From assembly GCA_964569815.1 (NCBI GenBank), contig CAZMUN010000017.1:1-25850 (forward strand): DNA of 25,850 bases, written 5' to 3'. The position numbers and the translations under genes were made by a program. Each line of letters begins with the position of its first letter. Position 1 is the first letter of the stretch. Origin of the DNA: CAZMUN01 sp964569815 (GTDB lineage Archaea; Iainarchaeota; Iainarchaeia; Iainarchaeales; GCA-2688035). Positions 7,574 through 15,600 of the stretch are shown piece by piece. Below the pieces are notes generated by a model. The model saw nothing but the letters and a program-made list of their open reading frames with translations, did no database searches and was not told where the DNA came from.

Positions 7574-8270
7574 GGCGCTAAAAAAAGCCTGCTTTTACAG
7601 CATGCCGCCAAACAAGCTTGGGTACTGTGGCCCAAGCGACAGCCACAAACTATTCCAAGAATTCCTATCCAGGCAAACTGGGGAGAATGCCACGCTTGCA
7701 AAAGACCGCATTTCAAAATTCTATGCATTATGGCCCTACCTTGAGCTTATTGCGTCAGAAAACGGCCTTGAAACACTTTCTCCGGGCGTAATAGAAGCAT
7801 ACTGGCTTGGAAACAGTTTGCTTGAAAACGTCCGCTGCAAGGAGCTGCAAAAAACCGTTCTCTCTTTCCAAAAACACGGGCTGCCTCAAAGCATTGCGAA
7901 AAAAAAGGCTTCTGAAATTCCCGACGGAATGAAGCCGCATCACAGCATGCATGTCCTTTACGTAAACTTCGTTTCAAAAAAAGTCAAGCCCCTCGCCAAA
8001 AACCTTTCAAGCTGTCTGGTGCAGCCAGCCAAAGTAAAAAAGGTTTCGGAAAAAACCCTGCTGGCAAAAGGTTTTGAGCTCATGTTTGAATCAAATGAAT
8101 TAAAGCTCAAAGAAAAGGAAAAATCCGTTGAAAACCCTTTCAATTTAACACTGAAGCCAAAAGACCTTGTTTCCCTACACTGGGGCAATGCCATTGAAAA
8201 AATAACCAAAAGCCAGGCCAAAAGCCTGAAAAGCGCTACAGAGGAAACCCTTTCCCTGGTTCAGGCATAG
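7554..8270 (+). CDS. Conserved protein of unknown function, resembles a hydrogenase-associated family (DUF6390-like)
   Basis: A 238-residue, probably soluble protein with no catalytic motif I can name. The N-terminal PPNKLGYCGPSDS, WPYLELIA, VIEAYWLGNSLLEN and PHHSMHVLYVNF segments recall, from memory, a family found beside NiFe hydrogenase genes (DUF6390); this needs a profile search. The Cys in GYCGP and the His pair in PHHSMH are candidate metal or catalytic residues. I chose the TTG at 7554, inside the transporter gene and preceded by AAAGGGG, because the alternative ATG at 7602 would cut directly into the conserved N-terminus. Its stop overlaps the end of a small minus-strand ORF. Confidence 0.7.
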   Translation: MKPQETEALKKACFYSMPPNKLGYCGPSDSHKLFQEFLSRQTGENATLAKDRISKFYALWPYLELIASENGLETLSPGVIEAYWLGNSLLENVRCKELQKTVLSFQKHGLPQSIAKKKASEIPDGMKPHHSMHVLYVNFVSKKVKPLAKNLSSCLVQPAKVKKVSEKTLLAKGFELMFESNELKLKEKEKSVENPFNLTLKPKDLVSLHWGNAIEKITKSQAKSLKSATEETLSLVQA

Positions 8271-8434
8271 AAGTCAACATGCCTTCCCTTTGGACCCGGC
8301 TTTTCAATGCCTTTCTTCTTTTTTCGCTTCTTTTCCTTTTTTGGCAAAACAGGCACTGTTCTCTTGCCGACCTTTCTTGCAGGCCCGGCTCCCAGCAAGG
8401 GCTCAACACGCCTGTGCTTTTTGCTTACCCTCAT
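8261..8434 (-). CDS. Small, very basic hypothetical protein (57 aa)
   Basis: Open frame of 57 residues starting MRVSKKHRRVEPLLGAG and ending GPKGRHVDFYA, with a dense Lys/Arg middle. Its ATG overlaps the stop of the preceding ORF as ATGA, and a G-rich stretch (GGGGGA) is just upstream. Its stop lies inside the tail of the convergent plus-strand gene. The minus strand is strongly purine-rich here, as coding strands are elsewhere in the window. I do not recognise the family. It could also be the shifted continuation of the preceding ORF. Confidence 0.45.
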   Translation of the reverse strand: MRVSKKHRRVEPLLGAGPARKVGKRTVPVLPKKEKKRKKKKGIEKPGPKGRHVDFYA

Positions 8435-8664
8435 TCCCCCAAGCTCCTCGTTCTTTTTCTTCTTCCCTGCTCTTCTTTTTCCTCTCTTTTTACGCGAACA
8501 CCGGTTCCATGGAAGCCCTGAGTAAAAATGCTTTCGCCTTGAATGTTTCTCCAGGCCCTGACATCAGGGATAGGCTCCCCCTGGCTTTTGCGCAAACCCT
8601 TTTTTTTTGGCTTCCTTTTCCTTCCCTTTCTCAAAGCCGTCTTTCTTTCAATTTTCCTTTTCAT
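8431..8664 (-). CDS. Small, very basic hypothetical protein (77 aa)
   Basis: Open frame of 77 residues whose ATG lies inside the last codons of hypC (17-nt overlap) and whose TGA overlaps the next small ORF by 4 nt. The N-terminus is almost all Lys/Arg, followed by a less biased centre (GEPIPDVRAWRNIQGESIF) that looks more protein-like than chance, then another charged tail. No family is recognised. The composition suggests nucleic acid or ribosome binding, but that is speculation. The position suggests co-transcription with hypC. Confidence 0.45.
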   Translation of the reverse strand: MKRKIERKTALRKGRKRKPKKKGLRKSQGEPIPDVRAWRNIQGESIFTQGFHGTGVRVKREEKEEQGRRKRTRSLGE

Positions 8665-8860
8665 CCAAAACACTCCAAGATTCCCTTGCTGCTTTTTCTG
8701 AAACCTTTTCCACTGCAAACCCCTGCTGAACCAAAACAAAGTCGCCTTTTTTCAGTCCTTCAACTGCATTAAAAATTTCTTTTCTCAAACCAGGTCGTTC
8801 AACCAAAACCAAGCCATTTTTTCTTACCTCAACGGCTTTTGCAGGAACAGCAAGGCACAT
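8648..8860 (-). CDS. hypC: Hydrogenase maturation chaperone HypC
   Basis: Small chaperone that works with HypD to assemble and carry the Fe(CN)2CO group and delivers it to the large hydrogenase subunit. The 70 residues start with the diagnostic MCLAVPAK; Cys2 is the essential residue of the family. The rest forms the usual small beta-barrel pattern (LVLVERPG, KKGDFVLVQQGFAVEKV) with a short charged tail. The ATG lies one base after the stop of the transglutaminase-like gene, with GGGAGG inside that gene. The other hyp genes are not in the window. Confidence 0.93.
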   Translation of the reverse strand: MCLAVPAKAVEVRKNGLVLVERPGLRKEIFNAVEGLKKGDFVLVQQGFAVEKVSEKAARESWSVLDEKEN

Positions 8861-8861
8861 T

Positions 8862-9866
8862 CTACCTTTCCTCCCTGAACTCTACAAAGTTGCTTACATG
8901 GTCTGAAAGGCTTTTTCCCAAAGCCCATTTGCCCCTGCCCTTCAACCTATCCACTTTGCTTCCCAGGTTTTGGCCAACCTGTGAAACAACACTGCTTCCA
9001 TGGTATGGTTCAACGGTTCCAAGAAATAGCTCGCCGTTCCTAAAAGGGTCTGCCACAAGCAAAAGCTGCCTGTCGCGAAAAGGCTTTGCCAAAACAACGG
9101 AATGATTGTATCCCAAAGGAGTACTTGTCCGAACATGCCAGTTTTCCATACCCCATCCATTCAAAACAGCGTTCATTACATCGCACTGCATTCCACAGCC
9201 CCAAGCAGGCTTTCCTTTGGCTGTGAAAACAGTCAAAATCCCGTCAACCAGAATGGTTTCCTCGGCTGTAGGCAACCCGTAATAGGCTTCAGCTATTTTC
9301 CCAGGGGCCCTTACCATTGGAATCCTGCTTACGGCTTCCGCAAGCTTTACGACAGAGCCAGGCAAGTCCTTTGCGTTGTAAAAAGGCCGTCCCCATTGCC
9401 TTACAATTCTTGTGGGCTCGACAGGCCTTATCGGCTTTTCCTGCCTTTGCTTCTGCCTGTGCCTGCTTACCACAAAAAGCATTTGCTCCAAAGCCATCTT
9501 TTCCCTAACCCTTTTCTCAAAGAAAGGCCTTTTTTCCTCCAGCATCAAGGCAAAGGCCCTTGATTCAGAAATTCCCTTTTTCTTTGCAAGCTCTTTTGCC
9601 TGCTGATGTGTCCTAACACTCAATTCCACGTTTTTGTTCAGAACATCAAACAAAAAGTTCTGCATCTTTGCAACGGTTGTTTTGTCAATCTGCAAAGGGT
9701 ATTTCTTGCTTCCAATAAGGGCCCTCACAGCCCTGGAATCAAGGGCAGAAGCAATTCTTGGCAACGTTGCCCCCCTTTGCTCTAAAGAACGCAAACTAGC
9801 CTTTGTTGCAGAAAGCCTTTCCAAAACGCTTTTTGGAGAAGTCACAAGCCTTGGTCTTCTAGGCAT
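8862..9866 (-). CDS. Hypothetical protein with transglutaminase-like C-terminal domain
   Basis: A 334-residue soluble protein. The first 150 residues or so are basic and helical (Arg-rich start, then LSVRTHQQAKELAKKKGIS). The C-terminal half carries what looks like a Cys-His-Asp triad of the transglutaminase/papain fold: Cys224 or Cys228 in WGCGMQC, His255 in GYNHSVVLA and Asp273 in LLLVADPF. Whether it is a protease, a transglutaminase or inactive cannot be said. The frame extends to a TTG at 9884, but ATG 9866 sits about 25 nt after TTTTAAA (9887-9893), which fits a leaderless start. It leads an operon with hypC, suggesting, but not proving, a hydrogenase-related role. Confidence 0.7.
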   Translation of the reverse strand: MPRRPRLVTSPKSVLERLSATKASLRSLEQRGATLPRIASALDSRAVRALIGSKKYPLQIDKTTVAKMQNFLFDVLNKNVELSVRTHQQAKELAKKKGISESRAFALMLEEKRPFFEKRVREKMALEQMLFVVSRHRQKQRQEKPIRPVEPTRIVRQWGRPFYNAKDLPGSVVKLAEAVSRIPMVRAPGKIAEAYYGLPTAEETILVDGILTVFTAKGKPAWGCGMQCDVMNAVLNGWGMENWHVRTSTPLGYNHSVVLAKPFRDRQLLLVADPFRNGELFLGTVEPYHGSSVVSQVGQNLGSKVDRLKGRGKWALGKSLSDHVSNFVEFREER

Positions 9867-9886
9867 TTTATCCCTAAAGAACAATG

Positions 9887-9910
9887 CTTTAAAACCCTTT
9901 TTTAACCTAT
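9887..9910. promoter_or_regulatory. Divergent promoter region
   Basis: The minus strand carries TTTTAAA at 9887-9893, about 25 nt before the ATG at 9866. The plus strand has a TTTTTTTAACC run around 9898-9906, about 27 nt before the GTG at 9931. Both fit box A elements of leaderless transcripts. Confidence 0.4.
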
Positions 9911-9930
9911 TTCATTAACCCTTTTTTCAG

Positions 9931-10116
9931 GTGGACCAATTGGCTGCAGTAAACGACAGAGAAAAATGCTGCTATTGCGCAGGCTGCCCAATAGTCTGCC
10001 CTGTTGGAGCAATCTCGCTTGAAGACACCCGCCTTGTCATAGACAAGAAAAAATGCATAAGCTGCGGAAACTGCGTAAAGGTTTGCCCTGTTGGGGCAAT
10101 GTCCCTGGAAAAGTGA
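9931..10116 (+). CDS. Ferredoxin, 2x[4Fe-4S]
   Basis: A 61-residue ferredoxin with CCYCAGCPIVCPVGAI and CISCGNCVKVCPVGAM, two complete CxxCxxCxxxCP motifs, hence two [4Fe-4S] clusters. It sits 5 nt upstream of the geranylgeranyl reductase gene. In Methanosarcina a ferredoxin encoded next to this reductase supplies its electrons, so the same partnership is likely. The start is inferred as GTG 9931 because no ATG precedes the first Cys; a TTG at 9940 is possible. There is no clear ribosome binding site, in line with a leaderless start. Confidence 0.9.
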   Translation: MDQLAAVNDREKCCYCAGCPIVCPVGAISLEDTRLVIDKKKCISCGNCVKVCPVGAMSLEK

Positions 10117-10121
10117 TTGAA

Positions 10122-12452
10122 ATGCAAGAATTTGACGCAATAATTGTGGGAGCCGGCCCGGCAGGCCTTACAGCCGCAAGAAAGCTTGCCGAAAAAAAAG
10201 CCAGGGTTCTTTGCATTGACAAAAAGCAGGAAATCGGCGTCCCAAAACGCTGCGCCGAAGGGCTTGGCCTTGCCTGGATGAAAAGGCTTGGCTTAAAGCC
10301 AAATTCCTTGTGGTGCAAGCAAAAAATCTACGGGGCCGCGCTTTATGCCCCAAGCCTTAACTCTGTTGAAATAGACTTTGGCAAGACATCAGGGTATGTC
10401 ATCGAAAGAAGGGTTTTTGAAAAAGAGCTTGCGCGCATTGCGTCAGAAAAAGGCGCTCTCATAAAAACCAAGTGCCATGCCCAAGGCTTTGCAAGAAAAG
10501 ACGGAAAAGTTTTTGTCGAATGCCTTGAACAAGGCAAAAAAACCGAGTATTCCGCGCCCTTGGTAATTGCATGCGATGGCACAGAAAGCCTTGCTGCAAG
10601 AAAGCTCGGCCTTGACACCAAAATCTCCTTAAATGACATAGATTCCGGCTACCAATATGAAATGACCAACATCTCTTTTGAAAAACCAAACCTTATCCAC
10701 CTGTTTTTTGGAAAAAACATTGCACCAAGGGGGTATTGCTTGACGCCTGAGAGCGAGGTTTTTATGAGCAACAGCGTCAAGAGAATTTCATCTATTCAGG
10801 GAGGAGAGCAGGCATTGACTCTTAATGGCTGGAAAAATGTTGCTGCAACTTCAGTGAGAGAATACTCCGGCACAGTTTTTGACATTGTGCCAAGGATGTT
10901 TAATAAAAAGGTTGGTCTGACAGCCGAGCACGAGGTCTTTGTCTGGAATAAGACAAAAGGGTTTTGCTGGAAAAAGGCAAATGCCCTAATTAAAGGAAAA
11001 AAAGGCCTTGGGGGAAAGGGAGACTATTTAGTTGTTCCAATTCCAAAAGGAGTGGAAAAAAACTTTCTCCGGGTTTCGGACTATTACTCAGACGGAATTG
11101 AAAAACAGGGCTTTGTTTACCCCGCCGGAAGAAACCTGTTTGGTTCTGTTTTTGCATACAAGCACGGAATAAAAAAAGAACTTTGCCTGACAAAGGACCT
11201 GCTTTATCTCATGGGCTTTTTTGTTGCAGAGGGCAACACAAACTCCAATGGCATAATCCTCTCAAACACGAAAAAGCATTTGATAAACAAGCTTGCTAAA
11301 ATCGGCAAAAATGAGTTTGGTTTTGAAGGAAATGTCTGGGTCCAGCGCAGAGAAGCAGGCGACTGTTACCAGCTGCAGTTCCCCTCAGTTATAATAAAAA
11401 GCATTTTTGCAAAACTTTTCGGGGTTGGTTGCAAAAACAAGAGGCTGCCGCCATTTTTCTTTAGCCTGGGCAAGAAAAATAAAACCTCATTCCTGAAAGG
11501 TTACTTTGACGGCGATGGATGCATAGAATCCTCTCCAATCGATGGCTATAATATTTTGTCTTTTGCAACTTCATCCAAGCATCTTGCAAACGACCTTTGG
11601 ATGATGCTGGCCTCAATAGGCGTTGTGGCGGCAATTGGAAAGAACAGGACAAAAAATTCATTTAAGATACGTGCCAGAGGAAAGCAGCTTGAAAAACTTA
11701 GCCCTGTGTTTGGAAAACTCAAATATGGCTGCCGAAAGCCCCAAGCTCACGGGTTTAAGCTAATTGGAGACAAGATTTGCTTAGGCATAAAGCTTCTGAG
11801 TGAGAGATTGTACACTGGCAAAGTCTATGACATTCAGACAAACGGCTCCTTCTGTGTTCCGTTTGCTGTCCACAACTGCTGGATTTTCCCAAAAGGAAAA
11901 AACCACGCCAATGTCGGAATAGGCATTGCAGGCTCAGAGGAAAAGACAGCCAAAGAATACCTTGACAAGTTCATCAAATCCCATCCAGAGCTAAGACCTG
12001 GAAGCATAATCGAAGTCAATGCCGGAACCATTCCAGTGGGCGGCTTTTTGGAAGACCTGGCCTCAGACAATCTTTTGGTTTGCGGGGACGCAGCCCACCA
12101 GGTAAACCCAATCCACGGCGGCGGAATAGGAATAGCAATGGAATCAGCAGCAATAGCAGCAGAAACAGCCCTCAAAGCCATAAAAAAACAGGACTTTTCC
12201 CACGAGTTCCTAAAACAATACGCTGCAGAATGGTACAAAAAAAGAGGCAACAAGCTAAAGACAATCCTAAAGCAAAGGCACATGCTTGAATCCCTTTCAG
12301 ACGAAAATTTTGAAACACTGGCAAAAGCCATTACCGGCAAAGACGTAATGCAGCTAGCAGAAGGCGACCTGCTTGCAAGCGCCAAAACCATGGCCAAAAA
12401 GCTGGTAAAGCACCCAAAGCTCTTGAAAGTAATGCTCAAATACCTGAAGTAA
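10122..12452 (+). CDS. Digeranylgeranylglycerophospholipid (geranylgeranyl) reductase, intein-containing precursor
   Basis: FAD enzyme that saturates the isoprenoid chains of archaeal membrane lipids. The precursor has 776 residues; after removal of the 380-residue intein (206-585) the mature enzyme would have 396, the usual length. The N-terminus has the FAD motif IIVGAGPAGLTAARKL, then CDGTESLAARKLGL; the C-extein resumes with CWIFPKGKNHANVGIGI and has the second FAD motif LLVCGDAAHQVNPIHGGGIGIAMESA. The open frame reaches back to 10053, but ATG 10122 begins directly before the Rossmann strand and has GTGAT (10112-10116), a Shine-Dalgarno match. A T-rich hairpin follows the gene. Confidence 0.95.
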   Translation: MQEFDAIIVGAGPAGLTAARKLAEKKARVLCIDKKQEIGVPKRCAEGLGLAWMKRLGLKPNSLWCKQKIYGAALYAPSLNSVEIDFGKTSGYVIERRVFEKELARIASEKGALIKTKCHAQGFARKDGKVFVECLEQGKKTEYSAPLVIACDGTESLAARKLGLDTKISLNDIDSGYQYEMTNISFEKPNLIHLFFGKNIAPRGYCLTPESEVFMSNSVKRISSIQGGEQALTLNGWKNVAATSVREYSGTVFDIVPRMFNKKVGLTAEHEVFVWNKTKGFCWKKANALIKGKKGLGGKGDYLVVPIPKGVEKNFLRVSDYYSDGIEKQGFVYPAGRNLFGSVFAYKHGIKKELCLTKDLLYLMGFFVAEGNTNSNGIILSNTKKHLINKLAKIGKNEFGFEGNVWVQRREAGDCYQLQFPSVIIKSIFAKLFGVGCKNKRLPPFFFSLGKKNKTSFLKGYFDGDGCIESSPIDGYNILSFATSSKHLANDLWMMLASIGVVAAIGKNRTKNSFKIRARGKQLEKLSPVFGKLKYGCRKPQAHGFKLIGDKICLGIKLLSERLYTGKVYDIQTNGSFCVPFAVHNCWIFPKGKNHANVGIGIAGSEEKTAKEYLDKFIKSHPELRPGSIIEVNAGTIPVGGFLEDLASDNLLVCGDAAHQVNPIHGGGIGIAMESAAIAAETALKAIKKQDFSHEFLKQYAAEWYKKRGNKLKTILKQRHMLESLSDENFETLAKAITGKDVMQLAEGDLLASAKTMAKKLVKHPKLLKVMLKYLK
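10737..11876 (+). other. Intein with LAGLIDADG homing endonuclease domain (in geranylgeranyl reductase)
   Basis: Encodes 380 residues, Cys206 to Asn585 of the precursor. The splicing signals are complete: N-terminal CLTPESEVFM (block A), GLTAEHEVFV with the TxxH motif (block B), VYDIQTNGSFCVPF (block F), and terminal AVHN followed by Cys586 as the +1 nucleophile (block G). The two endonuclease motifs are LLYLMGFFVAEG and FLKGYFDGDG; each keeps its acidic residue, so cutting activity may survive. The insertion point falls between Tyr205 and Cys586, inside the conserved stretch that becomes APRGYCWIFPKG after splicing. Confidence 0.95.
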
Positions 12453-12501
12453 CAAAAGCCTGCATGCCCTGCTTTCTTAGCCTTTTTCCTAACAAAAAAC
12501 C

Positions 12502-12535
12502 CTGGTTTTAAACCAGTTTGCTCTACTCTTTTTTT
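12502..12535 (+). terminator. Probable terminator after geranylgeranyl reductase
   Basis: A perfect 7-bp inverted repeat, CTGGTTT (12502-12508) and AAACCAG (12510-12516), is followed by a T-rich run with seven consecutive Ts (12529-12535 region). It lies 50 nt after the reductase stop and before the next promoter. Confidence 0.55.
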
Positions 12536-12571
12536 CTAGGGTTCCTGTTTTGGAATCCGAACCAAAAATGG

Positions 12572-12579
12572 TTATATGC
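12572..12579 (+). promoter_or_regulatory. TATA box of the secreted repeat-protein operon
   Basis: TTATATGC preceded by an A-rich element is a good archaeal box A. It predicts a transcript start near 12600 and a leader of about 25 nt that contains the ribosome binding site GGAGGG (12615-12620) used by the ATG at 12626. Confidence 0.6.
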
Positions 12580-12625
12580 AAAAAAAGCACTAAAAATAAA
12601 AAAAACCAAAAACCGGAGGGCCGAC

Positions 12626-15600
12626 ATGAAAAAGCACTTTTTAGCAATTTTCATAATAGCAGCCATTGCGCTGTCAGGATTTGTTTACGCAATTCCCAAC
12701 CCCGCGCCAATATACTGCGAGGAAATGGGCTACACAGCAGAAGGAGACTACTGTGTCTTTGACGCTGAAGAAAAATGCGAGCAATGGGCCTTTTACAACG
12801 GAGAATGCGGCTCTGAATACGTGAAAGAGCTTCCCTGCACTGAACTTGGAGAATCAAACCTTCCGGGCCATGAATGCTGTGAAGGCCTTACCCAGATTTC
12901 ACCTCTTTCTTCAACCAAAATTGACAACGGGGTCTGCGATTACGCTGTTGGAGCCTGGAGCATATGCGCTGCCTGCGGCGACGGCGAATGCAACCCTGAA
13001 CACGAAAACCAGTGCAACTGCGAAGAAGACTGCCAAGAGGCCTGCGTCTGCACAGAAGAATATGCCCCTGTTTGTGGGGAAGACGGCAAAACATATTCAA
13101 ACAAGTGCTTTGCAGAATGCGCCGGCGTTGAAGTTTCCCACAAGGGAGAATGCGAGTCATGCGTTTGCCCTGCACTCTGGGCCCCAGTTTGCGGAGCAGA
13201 CGGCAAAACATATTCAAACAAATGTGTTGCTGGCTGCGAAGGCGTTGAAATAGATTATGAAGGGGAATGCAAACACAATGACATCACGGCAGAGCTTGGC
13301 CAAAAATTTGGTTTAAAGGAAAAACAGGCCGCCCTGCTTGTGGAAAACGGTCAGTCAACCGATGTAAGCGTAAAACTTGTTAGCCTTACAGCCCCTGTTT
13401 ATTCCGCAAAAGAAGGCATGCCTACAACAAGCCGTGTCAGAACAATAGCCGAATTAGAGGTAAGCAAAAGCTATGGCAATGCAGCGGCAGGAAAAATCAT
13501 TTACCTACAAGAGGGGCATTCAGAGGAAGCCTTTGGGATAACGATTTCTGCCCTTGACCTTGGAAGATTTAGCAGTGGAACATTCCTTGCGGAAAAGGAG
13601 TCAAGCCCTGGGCACATAGAAGCCAGCCTTGGCGAAAAATTCAGGCTTCAGGAAGACCAAACAGCACATATCCTGAAAAACGGTCGAAATGCAATGAAAG
13701 TAAACTTTGACAGCGTGGTAAGCGCAGGAAGCTGTGAGCCAAGCTCTGCCTCAGCTGAATCAAACTCTTCAAGCAGCCCATGCAAAGTTGAAACATATGC
13801 AAATTTGCACTTAAGCCTTGGCTCAGGCGGAGTCCACTATCTGAGCCTAAAGCCAGGCCAAACCAAAACCGTTGGCAGCTATGAGGTATCTTTGCTTGGC
13901 CTTTACAGGGCAAGTTCACAAAAAAGCCATACGGCCACGCTTGTGGTGAAAGAGGCGTCAGAACCAGATACAGTGATCGCATACCTTGACAGGCCATTTA
14001 ACCTTGAAGAAAAACAGAAAGCAATAGTAAAGGAAACCAGGCTTCAGCTGAAACTGCTTCACCTTTACGAAGAGGTGGCAGTAATAGAGGTTTTGTCGCC
14101 TGTAAGGCCAGCCGCCTCTTCAGGCTCAGCAGCCCAAACAAGCACTGTTGTAAAAACCGCGGCAAAAGTGATCACTTCTACAGCAAAGCCTGTTGCAACA
14201 GAAGCCGTAAAGGCTGAGGCCATAACCGAGGTCCAGAAAGCGGTGTCAAGCCATTCCCTGGTTTACACTCCCTACATAAAACTACGGCCAGGTCAATCAG
14301 AAACACTCTACGGCCACAAAATAACGCTAAACGAAATACTTCAAGCAGAATGTGGAACAGCTGCAGACTGCGTAGGCGTCCCAGACATGGCAAACCTCGC
14401 TGTAAGCAAGGAAACAAGCCCTGCCACAAAAAAAGTCCACTTAAACGAAAAGTTTGACCTTGTAGAAGACCAAACTGCAATAGTGCTTGGCGGTCAACCC
14501 TCGGCAGGTTCGGTTCTGCCAGAAGTCATGAAAATTAAACTGCACGGCATTTCCTACCCCTTGTGCGAAGCAGAAACAAGCACAGAAGCCATATGCGAGT
14601 CAAGGCCAATGGTTAAAATTTCAGTGCAGCTCCCATACGACTACTGCCCTGACGGCGAAGAATGCGCTACAGTTTCCTCAATCATCGTTTTAAGGGAAGG
14701 GGAAGAAACCACTGCCGGGAGCTACAGCATAAGGCTGCTTGACATCATTGGGGAAAAAGCAGTGTTTGTGGCAAAAAGCAGGCTTTCAAGCCTGATAAAA
14801 GCAAGGCTTGACGAAAAATTCAACCTAAAGCAGAACCAGACTGCCCTTATTGTGGAAGAAAACGTTTACCTAAAGCTTGAAGAAACAGAGCTTGTAAAAT
14901 GCGCCTCGGGTGAAACAAAATGCATCGGCGGCTCTTTTGCAAAAGTAATGGCCTGGAAAGCAAACTACAAGGACTACAAAGCAGACACCCACAAATACTA
15001 CACCATAAAGGAAGGCGAATCATTAAACCTCTACGGCCTGAAAATAAGCCTTCTTGAATTGGGAAGCACTGCAACCTTTATTGCAACCAAAACAGGCAGC
15101 AGCCTTATAAACGTCCATGCGGACGAGCCATTCAAGCTGCGGGAAAGCCAGGCGGCCCGCGTGCTTGAAGCAAACATGAGAATAGACCTTCTCAACGCAA
15201 TTCAGCCAAACTGTGGCTTGGAAGAAAACTGCATAGGCGTGCCAAGCAAAGTTGAAATAAGCGTAAGCAGCTACCTGCTTTCAAAAGAATACGCCGGAAA
15301 AGAGGTCGAAGCAGAGCAATACATTTCACAGGTAGTGGAATCCGTTTCCTCTGAAGACAGCTCGGCAAGCGTTCTGGTTCCGCCAACCCCCTTTAAGACA
15401 TACACGCTTTCAACAGGGGAAAGCGTTACAGTCAACGACTTCGTCATCACAGTGCTTGACATAGGCTATGAAAGCGCGGAATTCATTGTAAAGAAAAAGG
15501 GAAGCAACATTGAAATGTCACTAGACCTTTACAAGGGCTGGAACCTTATATCTATTCCAGGAGAGCTCCAGGTGCTCGAAGCTTCAGAATGCGATGCCAG

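Noticed and set aside
8279..8772. Plus-strand frames (80 and 160 codons, Phe/Ser/Leu/Pro-rich) opposite hypC
   Set aside because: Composition is the complement of purine-rich minus-strand coding; they cover hypC antisense.
9102..9563. 153-codon plus-strand frame
   Set aside because: Shadow of the transglutaminase-like gene; no promoter or ribosome binding site.
13641..15462. Several minus-strand frames of 60-118 codons
   Set aside because: Antisense to the large exported protein, rich in Leu/Arg/Cys from reverse reading of its codons.
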